Source: Candidatus Wolfebacteria bacterium (GTDB lineage: Bacteria; Patescibacteriota; Minisyncoccia; Phycocordibacterales; EsbW-18). Taken from it: a stretch of 48,976 nt of DNA. The position numbers were made by a program, and so were the translations under genes. Location of the stretch: positions 1 to 48,976 of the forward strand of contig JAKEFG010000008.1 of assembly GCA_022616195.1 (NCBI GenBank), written 5' to 3'. Of this stretch, positions 17,957-27,651 are shown in pieces. Numbering within the stretch: the stretch's first letter is position 1; each line of letters opens with the position of its first letter. The notes under the pieces were generated by a model. That model was not told where the DNA came from. It saw only the letters and a list, made by a program, of their open reading frames with translations, and searched no databases.

Positions 17957-19069
17957 ATGAACAAGATCAATGTCGCCTTCGTCATCAATGACTTCTCCGG
18001 TGCCGGCGCGCAAAAACTTGTCGCCGACATTCTCGTCGGTATGGATCGCGCGCGGTTCCAGCCGACGCTCGTGACCTTGTTCGCGCTTGGTGGCGCGGCC
18101 GGCATGTATCATCTCGTTCCCCCAGATGTTCCGGTCACACGCCTTTCGTTCAAGAATGTCTGGGATGTGCGTTCGTGGCGCGCCCTCTATAAGATATTCA
18201 AGCGGGAACGCGTTGATGTCGTCGTATCGCACCTCTTCTTCAGTAATACGGTGTGTCGCATTCTGAAGTTGTGCGTCGGGTACCGGGTGATTACGACGGA
18301 GCACAACACTTACACCAACAAATCACATTTGCACCAGCTTGTCGATCGCATTCTCGCGATTGTGACATATGCGATTATCGCGGTATCGTCGACGGTGAAG
18401 AAGTTCACCGCTCGCCAGGAGGGTATCCCACTGTCGAAGTTCCGAGTGATCCTCAATGGAGCAGAGATCGCTACGCTCGGCCGCGCCGCCCGCTCTCTTG
18501 ATGCACAAGAGATCAAACAGGAACTGGGGCTTCAGGATGCGCGTATCATGATCAATGTCGCACGTCTGAATGAGCAAAAGAATCACTCACTGCTTCTAAA
18601 AGGGTTCGCGTCATTTGCGGCAATAGATGAGAGATTCCATCTGCTGATTCTTGGCGAAGGAGAGAAAAGGATGGCTCTCATTGAGGAGGCACGGAAACTC
18701 GGCATTGAAGAGCGCGTGCATTTTCTCGGGTATCGCGACGATGTGTATCGCTACTATGCGGCGAGCGACTTCTTCGTCTCAACATCTACCATCGAAGGAT
18801 TGAGCATTGCCTATATTGAAGCGCTCGCTGCGGGACTCCCGATTCTGGCGACCAAAACATCGGGTACCGATGAGATGATCGAAGAAGGCCAGAACGGATT
18901 CTTCATCGGGGAGCATAACCCATCTGCAGTGACCGAAGGACTCATGAAGATGGCGAGCGCTGATCTCGCAAGCATGCGAGAGGGTGCGAAGCACAGTGCG
19001 CAGCGCTTTGATATCAAAACGACGGTCAAGAACTACGAAGCACTTATCCTTGAAGCGCTGTCTTCATAA
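17957..19069 (+). CDS. Glycosyltransferase family 4
   Basis: VAFVINDFSGAGAQKLVADIL, ILNGAEI, STSTIEGLSIAYIEALAAGLPILATKTSGTDEMI; start could be 17942. Confidence 0.9.
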   Translation: MNKINVAFVINDFSGAGAQKLVADILVGMDRARFQPTLVTLFALGGAAGMYHLVPPDVPVTRLSFKNVWDVRSWRALYKIFKRERVDVVVSHLFFSNTVCRILKLCVGYRVITTEHNTYTNKSHLHQLVDRILAIVTYAIIAVSSTVKKFTARQEGIPLSKFRVILNGAEIATLGRAARSLDAQEIKQELGLQDARIMINVARLNEQKNHSLLLKGFASFAAIDERFHLLILGEGEKRMALIEEARKLGIEERVHFLGYRDDVYRYYAASDFFVSTSTIEGLSIAYIEALAAGLPILATKTSGTDEMIEEGQNGFFIGEHNPSAVTEGLMKMASADLASMREGAKHSAQRFDIKTTVKNYEALILEALSS

Positions 19070-20204
19070 TCCGTTTATCCAGGAGCAAAGTATCCGTAAT
19101 GCGCTTTGACGCATCGCCATCTATGTGAGTGTGGTAGAGCTCACGGACGCGTTCGCGCTCAGCTTTCCATGTGTTGTTCACGAGCGCACGATCAAGCGCG
19201 TCGATAAGCGTTCTGGACGTGCGTACTTTTTCACCCGGTGTTATCAAATCATAAGAATGCGTCAGTCCTTCTTTGATCGAATATTCCTCAAGATCATACG
19301 AATAGAACACGATAGGACGGTCAAACAGCAAAAAGTCGCTGAAGAGCGAGGAATAGTCGGTAATGAGCGCGTCAAAAGCGGGAAGTAGGGGATAGATATC
19401 CGAATCTTCGAGAAAATGAATATTGTCGCTTGCAATCCCGCGTGCCTGGTCGGTATATTTCGGATGCAGGCTCAAGACCAGGAGATAATCATGCCGCACA
19501 AGCCATCGGGACATGCGCTCTAAGTCAAGGAGTTTCTCAAGACCAATACCTTCTTCGCCACGCCGGAATGTCGGCGCATAGAGTATCCGCCTTGCAAAGC
19601 GATGGTCGGCAAGCAGCGTTTTGGTCGACAGACTGACGTGCAGTTCACTTCCCGGGACGTCACCAAACAGCACATCGTTGCGCGGATACCCCGTGACCAC
19701 GACAGAGGCAGAGCCCACGAACTGTTGCGGGAGCATGTCACGGACGAAGGGCGAGGGGCAGAAGATGTAATCGTACCGTCGGGGAGGAGCCGCTGCGTAG
19801 CCACCTTTTTTCATCCCCTTGCCATGTAGGAGCTGAACAAGAATCGTACGACCGCTCCACCTGAAATTTTTTGGCTGAAGATAGGCATCGATACAGGTCA
19901 TCCCCGCACGAAGTGCACACCAAATGCCACGAAAGCTTTGGTGGTAATAGGAACGGTAGCCGCGCTTGCGAAGCTCTTCCGCCAGGTTGCCGTCCCGCGC
20001 GAGCCAGACCGCCTTGATGTTTGGATGCTTGTGTGCAGTATGAAGAAAAAGATACTTCGTGTTGTCGGCGAAGACTTCTTTTCCTTCTTTGCCGTGCCAA
20101 CCGACGAAGACCCAAAGCCGCAGATTACGGGGCATGAGATGCGAGAGCCAAAACAACGGTCTCGCGGTGACCAAAACCAAGAACGTTATAAGTTTGCTAA
20201 GCAT
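19044..20204 (-). CDS. CDP-glycerol glycerophosphotransferase family protein
   Basis: NIKAVWLARDGNLAEELRKRGY, YDYIFCPSPFVRD, ILYAPTFR, LITDYSSLFSDFLLFDRPIVFYSYDLEEY. Confidence 0.9.
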   Translation of the reverse strand: MLSKLITFLVLVTARPLFWLSHLMPRNLRLWVFVGWHGKEGKEVFADNTKYLFLHTAHKHPNIKAVWLARDGNLAEELRKRGYRSYYHQSFRGIWCALRAGMTCIDAYLQPKNFRWSGRTILVQLLHGKGMKKGGYAAAPPRRYDYIFCPSPFVRDMLPQQFVGSASVVVTGYPRNDVLFGDVPGSELHVSLSTKTLLADHRFARRILYAPTFRRGEEGIGLEKLLDLERMSRWLVRHDYLLVLSLHPKYTDQARGIASDNIHFLEDSDIYPLLPAFDALITDYSSLFSDFLLFDRPIVFYSYDLEEYSIKEGLTHSYDLITPGEKVRTSRTLIDALDRALVNNTWKAERERVRELYHTHIDGDASKRITDTLLLDKRIMKTALQG

Positions 20205-20940
20205 CTTTATTGCCTTCCTCGTAATCCTTCCACAGCCGCTTTCCTTCCTCGAAGTCTTGGATGGTGTCGATCTCGATGGCAAGATACTTCGTGATATCGA
20301 GCGCGTGCATGGTCTGTCCGAAGTCGTTAATCGTTATATTGATAGCATCAGCGGCGAAGATGTTCGTGTTACCTTGAGACACGCTCTGATCGAGCACTTG
20401 TATAAGATTATCAAGGAACTCTTTACTGAACTTTGTCGCGCCGATGAACTCGCCCCAACTTCGTTCCTCAGGGATCTGCTTGCCGATCTCTGTGACGTGT
20501 TCCTCTCCGTCAACGATCACATTGACCTCTTCCTCATCCCACGCGCTGCGGTGTATCGCGGTCGCGGAGGGGTGTGTACATTCTATGAGCTTCTTGAAAA
20601 TGAGCGGATCGCAGACCAAATCGCCGTTGAGATAGATCATCGGCTCTGTGAAATGCTCACGAGCGACCCACAACCCATATGCGGCACGTGTCGTAGCGTA
20701 ACTCTCATTGTGCACGAATGTGATATGCGGCTCGGTCCTACACCTCGAGACATGTTCGCGGATCGCGTCGGCACCATACCCGGTGACGATGATGACTTCT
20801 TTGATGTCGTTGTCGGCGAGCGTATCGAGCTGGAAATCGAGCACGGTACGTGTACCGACAGTCAGCAGACATTTGGGGAGATGGTGGGTGATCGGGTGAA
20901 GCCGTACCGCCTGGCCGCCGGCAAGAATGATCGCTTTCAT
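20197..20940 (-). CDS. Sugar/choline-phosphate nucleotidyltransferase family protein (LicC-like)
   Basis: MKAIILAGGQAVRLHPITHHLPKCLLTVGTRTVLDFQLD, IYLNGDLVCDP, WGEFIGATKFSKE. Confidence 0.8.
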   Translation of the reverse strand: MKAIILAGGQAVRLHPITHHLPKCLLTVGTRTVLDFQLDTLADNDIKEVIIVTGYGADAIREHVSRCRTEPHITFVHNESYATTRAAYGLWVAREHFTEPMIYLNGDLVCDPLIFKKLIECTHPSATAIHRSAWDEEEVNVIVDGEEHVTEIGKQIPEERSWGEFIGATKFSKEFLDNLIQVLDQSVSQGNTNIFAADAINITINDFGQTMHALDITKYLAIEIDTIQDFEEGKRLWKDYEEGNKDA

Positions 20941-21071
20941 AGGTTTCTACAATGATGGGGATGCCTCTAAAAATCTCTGTTCTTCAATTGTACCACACTG
21001 TGCCGGTGTTCTCGCCCGGGCGTAGCACTTTTTGTTTCGGTGGAAGAGTGGACTTTACCTTCGTAACAAGG

Positions 21072-21077
21072 TATAGA
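21072..21077 (+). promoter_or_regulatory. -10-like TATAGA, 6 nt from ATG
   Basis: AAGGTATAGATGAGTAATGCATGG. Confidence 0.4.
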
Positions 21078-21083
21078 TGAGTA

Positions 21084-21863
21084 ATGCATGGTTTCAATAA
21101 AATCCGAATCCAAAAGTGGTTGGAAAGAAAGACACCCCCTTTTATAAAGAGTGTTTCACGTCGTATCGGCTTCACTCACCTTTTTCGATCACTATTTTTG
21201 AACAAATACGAAAGTGAGATGGCTTCCAAGCTCGAGTGGGGAGATGCTATGAAGCGTCTGGAAATTCGTGAACGCGCTCGGGAGTACTGGCGGACATACC
21301 GCTTTTTAGAAGACATACAGGCGATGATTGGGCTCAACAACCAAAGTGCTGTCCTCGATGTTGGTTGTGGGATTGCCACAGTACTCCACTTCGTGCCTGG
21401 CAAGGAAAAAATAGGCGTGGATCCGCTTGGCTGCTGGTATGCGGAGGTGTATGAATACCCTGCGCCGATACGCGTGCTCTCCGGCCAAGGCGAGCAACTG
21501 GGTTTCCCCGAAGCGCGTTTTGACGCGGTATTCTGCAGCAATGCGCTTGATCATGTCTCCGACCATCTGCGGACCCTGTCGGAAATCAAGCGAGTAACAA
21601 AAGCAAACGGCTATTTTGTGCTCACTGTTGAGATCCATCCCGCAGAACACGATTACGCAAGAGATCCTCATCATCCCCACACATTTTCCAAAAAGGCGGT
21701 TCGGACAATGCTTGAGACCACAGGGTGGGAGATTCTTTTTGAGCGTGAAACACCGTTTCTCGGGATTAAGCAGTATTCGCTGGGAGGTGAGACGAAGCAT
21801 GACGTCGAACTGGTCATCGTAGCGCAGCAGGAAGGGTGTATCAGTCACACTTCGTCCGACTGA
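21084..21863 (+). CDS. Class I SAM-dependent methyltransferase
   Basis: AVLDVGCGIATVLHF, FDAVFCSNALDHVSDHLRTLSEIKRVTKANGYFVL. Confidence 0.85.
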   Translation: MHGFNKIRIQKWLERKTPPFIKSVSRRIGFTHLFRSLFLNKYESEMASKLEWGDAMKRLEIRERAREYWRTYRFLEDIQAMIGLNNQSAVLDVGCGIATVLHFVPGKEKIGVDPLGCWYAEVYEYPAPIRVLSGQGEQLGFPEARFDAVFCSNALDHVSDHLRTLSEIKRVTKANGYFVLTVEIHPAEHDYARDPHHPHTFSKKAVRTMLETTGWEILFERETPFLGIKQYSLGGETKHDVELVIVAQQEGCISHTSSD

Positions 21864-21882
21864 TCATCGGGACGGTCTCGTC

Positions 21883-21888
21883 TATACT
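21883..21888 (+). promoter_or_regulatory. -10 TATACT upstream of the methyltransferase at 21.9 kb
   Basis: CGTCTATACTCTAATCATTGCACC. Confidence 0.5.
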
Positions 21889-21930
21889 CTAATCATTGCA
21901 CCTTTTCAATCAGAGCGCGCCTACAAAGGT

Positions 21931-22602
21931 TTGAAGACGGGTGATATCATGGCTAGCATGGAGGACGGACCTGCGGAAAGCGTCGCGCGATCGCGAACCT
22001 TCACGAACCTCAGAAAGGTCTTTAAGCTAAAAGACAAGACCGTGCTTGATGTCGGGTGTTCAGAGGGATATTATCTGCAGCATTTCGGAAGGGGGAGCGT
22101 TGGCATCACGCTCATTGACGAGCATGTCGAGGCAGGACGCAGACGCGGTCTCACAATCGTGAAGGCAAACATCGAGAATCGGGAGTTCACGTTGCCGCAG
22201 ACTTTCGATGTCGTATGGGCGAACAATCTGTTCGAGCACATGAACGCACCGCATCTTTTCCTCGTCAAAGTACGAGAGTTCCTCGATGCCGACGGGACTC
22301 TTATCCTCGGTGTTCCAGTACTGCCGCGCCTGCCTTTTTTAACGCGTTTGCGTAAATTTCGCGGGGCATATGCGGTATCGCATGTGAACTTTTTCACAAG
22401 GAGAACGCTTATCGAGACCATATGCAGAGGAGGATGGACAGTGCAGCAGGCGCGCCCATTCTACTTCAAGAACATCCTGCTTGATTCTTTGCTTAATATC
22501 ATCGCACCGCATATATATGTGGTGGCACGCGCGGACACAGCATTCACATATGCCGAGAAACGGATGAAATCACTTAGAGAATACGGCGATACTAACCAAT
22601 GA
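21931..22602 (+). CDS. Class I SAM-dependent methyltransferase (5' end uncertain: 21895, 21931 or 21949)
   Basis: KTVLDVGCSEGYYLQHFGRG, FDVVWANNLFEHMNAPHLFLVKVREFLDADGTLIL. Confidence 0.8.
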   Translation: MKTGDIMASMEDGPAESVARSRTFTNLRKVFKLKDKTVLDVGCSEGYYLQHFGRGSVGITLIDEHVEAGRRRGLTIVKANIENREFTLPQTFDVVWANNLFEHMNAPHLFLVKVREFLDADGTLILGVPVLPRLPFLTRLRKFRGAYAVSHVNFFTRRTLIETICRGGWTVQQARPFYFKNILLDSLLNIIAPHIYVVARADTAFTYAEKRMKSLREYGDTNQ

Positions 22603-22641
22603 CGCGTCACTCCTACGGCGTATATAAAGTAGACAGTGATG

Positions 22642-23898
22642 TTATTTCGTATAAACATAGAACAACGTTGTGGTGATAATGGTGGCACAAAGATGAGTGG
22701 TGACGAGCGCCCACGCAGCTCCCAGGAGACCGTACGCAGGAAGAAGCGCGAGTAGGAGGACCACCTTAATGAGCGCGGTCGATATACGTGTTATGTATAA
22801 GGGTTGTCTCATGCCTTGTGCGATGAAAACGTGTTCGAAGAGCGCGCGGGGCTTCATAAGTATGGACAGAATCATGAGCTGTGTTAAAAGCACCGCTTCG
22901 GGGTAAACGGGGAAGAGTAATTCGAAAACATAAGGCGCGGCGACCGCATAGAGGAGCGCAGCACCTGCGACGGCAATAAAAAATATGCCGACCTTTCGTG
23001 AGAGGCTGGTTCTGAGGGCGGTGATATTTTGCCGTGCGAATTTGGGAAGCACAAGATTGCCGGCAAGACCGAATATGTTTTCAAAATGGGTGATGGGAAA
23101 CAATGCTAGGCCGTATGTTGCCGCAGCCGCGGCACCCAGGAAATGGAAGACCAGTACCGTATCAATACTTGCGCTCACCCTGTTGGCAAGGCCCGCGATG
23201 CTCAAGTGTTTGCTGTATTCCATCAGTTCGGGATCCGGTGTCTCGGGAGCGGGATATCGTCGTCTCACGAGAAGATAGAGGAGGCCGGTCGATACCGCAT
23301 TCGAGACGAAATATACGAATACGAGGACGACCGGATCTTCAGTAAGGAAGAGTGTTATCAAGATTGCGATGACTGGCAAGGGTCTTCGCCATATTCCGAG
23401 CATCGTGCTTTCTCTAAAGTGTTCTTTGCCGACAAGGAATGATTTGTAGAGGCTGAATCCAGAGATGAGCGCTTCAAACACGCCGACAATGAGAAAGGCG
23501 ACACCCAAGTCGGTGTTCCCTGCGATAAAGTAATACACGGCTGTCGCTCCGCCGGCCGCGATGATGCCGATGTTCCAGATGAATTGTTTCTTGAACGCGT
23601 AGGGGAGAATGCCGTCTGATCCCCTGGCAGTTGCACGTGCCAACGCGTTCCTCATTCCTGACAGCGTGAAAGCAGTGATGATCATCGCCCCGGACATGAC
23701 AAACTGATACGTTCCGTATGCCTCCTTCGAAATGAGATTGGTGAACGCGATGACGAGCAAGAGCCCGCTCGCCAGCTGTGCGATGTGCCCGAAAAGGAGC
23801 CAGAAGCCTCCTTTTGCGAGATACATCATATCAGTCTTTGTATGGCGTTCGCTCCAGCGGAGGAAGCGAATGGTTTTTGCGCGTAGCCAACTTATCAT
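22642..23898 (-). CDS. Polysaccharide flippase (Wzx/MATE-like membrane protein)
   Basis: Multi-TM protein: DMMYLAKGGFWLLFGHIAQLASGLLLVIAFTNLISKEAYGTYQFVMS. Confidence 0.85.
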   Translation of the reverse strand: MISWLRAKTIRFLRWSERHTKTDMMYLAKGGFWLLFGHIAQLASGLLLVIAFTNLISKEAYGTYQFVMSGAMIITAFTLSGMRNALARATARGSDGILPYAFKKQFIWNIGIIAAGGATAVYYFIAGNTDLGVAFLIVGVFEALISGFSLYKSFLVGKEHFRESTMLGIWRRPLPVIAILITLFLTEDPVVLVFVYFVSNAVSTGLLYLLVRRRYPAPETPDPELMEYSKHLSIAGLANRVSASIDTVLVFHFLGAAAAATYGLALFPITHFENIFGLAGNLVLPKFARQNITALRTSLSRKVGIFFIAVAGAALLYAVAAPYVFELLFPVYPEAVLLTQLMILSILMKPRALFEHVFIAQGMRQPLYITRISTALIKVVLLLALLPAYGLLGAAWALVTTHLCATIITTTLFYVYTK

Positions 23899-23905
23899 TA
23901 GTTGT

Positions 23906-23911
23906 ATAGTA
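23906..23911 (-). promoter_or_regulatory. -10-like TACTAT for the flippase, 7 nt from ATG
   Basis: Reverse strand GTGTACTATACAACTAATGATAAG. Confidence 0.45.
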
Positions 23912-23916
23912 CACGA

Positions 23917-23945
23917 TTGAGGTCTTGGATATCAGATGCTATGCT
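23917..23945 (+). promoter_or_regulatory. Promoter TTGAGG-N17-TATGCT, 7 nt from ATG 23953
   Basis: Direct reading of 23917-23955. Confidence 0.5.
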
Positions 23946-23952
23946 TGCATCC

Positions 23953-26130
23953 ATGATGCTCAATAAGGCCCTCCGGTTTATCGTTCTTGGTGGCATTTTT
24001 CTCTTGCCGTTTATTCCATTTGTCATATCACAGTCTATGTTCTTTCCGTTCATTACGGGGAAGAATTTTGCGTTTCGGATTCTCTCCGAGATTGTGGTTG
24101 GCGGGTGGCTCATACTTTTGCTCCGTGATGTGCGGTATCGCATCCGTACGTCGTGGGTCGTGTGGGCACTCACCGCCTTCGTTGTAGTGATATTCATTGC
24201 TGATGTTTTTGGCGCTGACTTCGGGAAGAGCTTCTGGAGTAACTTTGAGCGCATGGAGGGTTTTGTGACACTCCTCCATCTCTTCGGCTACGTGCTCGCG
24301 GTAGGCTCAATGCTCCAAACGGAAAAACTCTGGACGCGTCTTCTGCAAACGTCGGTTGGTGCGAGTGTCTTGATGAGCATCTATGGATTTTTCCAGCTTG
24401 CCGGAGTGCTTACTATCAATCAAGGCGGTGTCCGTGTGGACGGTACCTTTGGGAACGCGACGTACCTCGCGGTCTACATGCTCTTTCACGTTTTTCTCAC
24501 GCTCTATCTTATCGTGCGGCATCGTGGCGCGAAGCTCATGTATGGATTGTATGGTGTTGCTGTTGTCTGCCAGCTCATAATGCTCTACTACACCGCCACC
24601 CGCGGCGCTATTTTGGGGCTTGTGGGGGGGCTGTTTCTTTCAGCGCTTCTCGTGGCGCTTTTTGGGCGGGAGGAGCCGCGCTTGCGCAAAGCATCAATCG
24701 GTGCCCTCATCGCGCTTCTTGTGCTCATTGGTGGGTTTTTTGCGGTTCGGAACACCTCGTTCGTGGAGGAGAGCAAGGTGCTCTCGCGCTTCGCCACTAT
24801 TTCATACAACGACGACACGACGCGCTCGCGCATTATCCTCTGGGGCATCGCGTGGGAGGGTGTCAAGGAACATCCGATTTTGGGAACCGGACAGGAAAAC
24901 TTTGAGTCCATATTCGGCACATACTATGATCCACGAATGTACGATCAGGAGCAGTGGTTTGACCGCGCACACAACGTCATCTTTGACTGGTTTACTGCTG
25001 GTGGCACACTCGGACTGCTGACGTATCTTTCCATTTTTGGGGCGGTGCTCGTGCTCCTATGGCATCGTGGGAGCACATTCTCCGTCGTGGAGCGGTCGGT
25101 AGTTACCGGCCTGCTTGCCGCGTACTTCTTTCACAATCTCTTCGTGTTTGACAACGTCGTAAGCTATCTTTTCTTCGGAGCGGTGCTCGCGCTCGTGCAC
25201 GCGCGAGCGGTATATCGCGGCGAGGAAGTTCCGCCACATCCAACGCTTGCTTCTCCATACCGGCACGGCGCGGCGATTGCGGTAGCGCTACTCGCTATTG
25301 CCGCGTTCTACTATTTCAATGTACCGGGCGTCCGCGCGTCGCGCGCCTTGGTTGCGGCGATTCGCTCGCAGGGAGGCGGGCTTATGGAGAACTTGTCGCT
25401 TTTTGACAGGGCGATCGGTCTTGACACCTACGGCACGCCGGAAGCGCGTGAGCGCTTGCTTCTCATAACCCAGCAGTTTCGCAATCGTAGTGATGTCACG
25501 CCGGAGATTGCACAAGCGTTTCTCGCGCGGTCGCTCACCGAGCTCAACACACAGCTTGAAGAGACGCCGGAGTCCGTGCGGGCGACTTTCCTCGGTGGCT
25601 CATTTTTGAATGCGGTTGGTATGTACGATGAATCAATAGCGAAACTGAATCGCGCGCTTGAACTCTCACCTGCGAAACAGAGCATTATGACCGAGCTCGC
25701 GGGTGTGTATTTGAACGCGGGAAAACCCGACGAGGCGCTCGCCATTGCCAAGCGCGCCTTTGACCTCGGGCCGCAGTTTGACACGCTCCGCAAGTTCTAT
25801 GCGGCAATTGCTATCAGGACGGGACACGATGAGATTGCCGAAGAACTGCTTGTCTCCAGATACGGCACGGCGCTTCTTCCCGACGACCTATTCATCAATA
25901 CGTACGCAGCAGTAGGGAATCTCCCTGCAGTGGAGGCGCTCTGGCGCATGCGTGTTGCGGAGGACCCCACGAATATCCAGGCGTATGTGTCGCTTGCGGC
26001 GACCTTGCTTGAAGAGGGGCGCCGTACCGAGTCAATTGAGGTGCTCGAACAAGCCATTGCGGCGGACTCGTCGTTTGCGGCACGGGGGCAGGAATTTATT
26101 GACGCCATCCGTTCGGGCAAGAACTTGTAG
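23953..26130 (+). CDS. O-antigen ligase family protein with C-terminal TPR domain
   Basis: Multi-TM N-terminal half; DDTTRSRIILWGIAWEGVKEHPILGTGQENFE; C-terminal TPR-like repeats; start could be 23941. Confidence 0.88.
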   Translation: MMLNKALRFIVLGGIFLLPFIPFVISQSMFFPFITGKNFAFRILSEIVVGGWLILLLRDVRYRIRTSWVVWALTAFVVVIFIADVFGADFGKSFWSNFERMEGFVTLLHLFGYVLAVGSMLQTEKLWTRLLQTSVGASVLMSIYGFFQLAGVLTINQGGVRVDGTFGNATYLAVYMLFHVFLTLYLIVRHRGAKLMYGLYGVAVVCQLIMLYYTATRGAILGLVGGLFLSALLVALFGREEPRLRKASIGALIALLVLIGGFFAVRNTSFVEESKVLSRFATISYNDDTTRSRIILWGIAWEGVKEHPILGTGQENFESIFGTYYDPRMYDQEQWFDRAHNVIFDWFTAGGTLGLLTYLSIFGAVLVLLWHRGSTFSVVERSVVTGLLAAYFFHNLFVFDNVVSYLFFGAVLALVHARAVYRGEEVPPHPTLASPYRHGAAIAVALLAIAAFYYFNVPGVRASRALVAAIRSQGGGLMENLSLFDRAIGLDTYGTPEARERLLLITQQFRNRSDVTPEIAQAFLARSLTELNTQLEETPESVRATFLGGSFLNAVGMYDESIAKLNRALELSPAKQSIMTELAGVYLNAGKPDEALAIAKRAFDLGPQFDTLRKFYAAIAIRTGHDEIAEELLVSRYGTALLPDDLFINTYAAVGNLPAVEALWRMRVAEDPTNIQAYVSLAATLLEEGRRTESIEVLEQAIAADSSFAARGQEFIDAIRSGKNL

Positions 26131-26153
26131 GTTTGTAGTGTGGTTTGGGACCT

Positions 26154-27509
26154 ATGATTTTCAAGAACATCAACCGACTTGAGGCACTTGTCCTCTTTGT
26201 GGGGGATATTGTGGTGTTTTATTTCTCTCTGTGGCTCGCGCTCATATTCCGGCGCGGAGACATCCCCTCGCCGGAAATATTCGGCGCGCACGTAACGCCG
26301 TTCACCATTATCTTTCTTGTGTGGCTTCTGGTGTTTTTTATTGCAGGACTCTATGAGAAACATACGACCATTCTCAAGAGCCGCCTTCCATTCATTATTT
26401 TGAATGCACAAATAGTGAATAGTATCCTTGCGGTACTCTTCTTCTATCTCATTCCGTATTTCGGTATCACTCCCAAGACGACATTGTTTATTTATCTCGT
26501 GGTGTCATTTGTACTCATTGTAGGGTGGCGGCACCTCTTTCCTCTCTTGGGCGGGCGCAGGCAACAGCCGGCAATCTTAATCGCAAGCGGCAGGGAAATG
26601 CAGGAGTTGATGCGCGAGGTGAACGATAACCCGCGCTACGGACTTCACTTTGTATCATCGGTTGACTTGAGTGAAGTGGAGGAGCTTGATTTTGAACGCG
26701 AGATTGTTGACCGCATTTATACTGAAGGTATCACGACCGTTGTAATTGACACGAACAACGAGAAAGTAGCGGTTATTCTTCCGCGTCTTTATAACCTTAT
26801 CTTTTCAAGTGTACGGTTCATTGATATGCACAAGGTATACGAGGACATCTTTGATCGCGTGCCGCTCTCGCTTGTTGAGTACAGTTGGTTTCTGGAGAAT
26901 ATTTCGGTTACACGCAAGTTTACCTACGAGTTCCTAAAACGCTTAATGGATATCCTCATAACACTTCCTCTTTTTCTGCTCTCGCTCGTTCTTCTGCCGT
27001 TTGTGGCGCTTGCTATTAAGGCGGACGATGGTGGGAGGGTGTTTATTCGGCAGGAGCGGGTGGGGAAGAACAACAAGCCGCTTCACATCGTGAAGTATCG
27101 GACGATGACGGAGGATGCCAAGGACGAGCAGCTTCTCAACGACAGGCAGAATCCGGTGACGCACATGGGAAACATTATCCGCAAGGCGCGCATTGACGAA
27201 CTGCCCCAGCTTTGGAACGTGCTCAAAGGAGATCTCTCGCTCATCGGACCGCGTCCGGAGCTTCCGGTTCTCGTGAAGCGCTACCAGGAAGAAGTGCCGT
27301 TCTATAACATCAGGCACCTCATAAAGCCGGGGCTCTCGGGCTGGGGGCAGATACGAGATGACGATGTGCCGCGGAAAGGGGTTGACGTTGGACGAACTCG
27401 CACGAAGCTCTCCTATGACCTCTACTACATCAAGAACCGTTCGTTTCTCCTTGACCTTGCGATTGCGCTCAAAACCATCAAAACGTTTCTCTCTCGGACA
27501 GGAAGATAA
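26154..27509 (+). CDS. Exopolysaccharide biosynthesis polyprenyl glycosylphosphotransferase (WcaJ-like)
   Basis: N-terminal TMs; C-terminal KRLMDILITLPLFLLSLVLLP, KYRTMTEDAKDEQ, RKARIDELPQLWNVLKGDLSLIGPRPELP. Confidence 0.93.
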   Translation: MIFKNINRLEALVLFVGDIVVFYFSLWLALIFRRGDIPSPEIFGAHVTPFTIIFLVWLLVFFIAGLYEKHTTILKSRLPFIILNAQIVNSILAVLFFYLIPYFGITPKTTLFIYLVVSFVLIVGWRHLFPLLGGRRQQPAILIASGREMQELMREVNDNPRYGLHFVSSVDLSEVEELDFEREIVDRIYTEGITTVVIDTNNEKVAVILPRLYNLIFSSVRFIDMHKVYEDIFDRVPLSLVEYSWFLENISVTRKFTYEFLKRLMDILITLPLFLLSLVLLPFVALAIKADDGGRVFIRQERVGKNNKPLHIVKYRTMTEDAKDEQLLNDRQNPVTHMGNIIRKARIDELPQLWNVLKGDLSLIGPRPELPVLVKRYQEEVPFYNIRHLIKPGLSGWGQIRDDDVPRKGVDVGRTRTKLSYDLYYIKNRSFLLDLAIALKTIKTFLSRTGR

Positions 27510-27601
27510 CAAACCCGCCTACAAGCTTCTCCGGCCCCCACACGCGGTATCATTGACACGTTAATGTGGGAGCTGTTAAGAGAACAGCTGACTCACGCGC
27601 G

Positions 27602-27634
27602 AACACACAACCTGCTTTGGGCAGGTTGTGTGTT
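27602..27634. terminator. 14-bp stem hairpin in convergent intergenic region
   Basis: AACACACAACCTGC-TTTGG-GCAGGTTGTGTGTT. Confidence 0.55.
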
Positions 27635-27651
27635 TGGAGAAGAAGGTTTCT

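Noticed and set aside
20059-20955. 298-aa plus-strand ORF
   Set aside because: Antisense to the nucleotidyltransferase and CDP-glycerol transferase, both with clear motifs.
27571-27589. AGCTGTT-AAGAG-AACAGCT hairpin as a riboswitch or T-box element
   Set aside because: Simple 7-bp stem with no conserved motif; more likely part of the intergenic terminator region.
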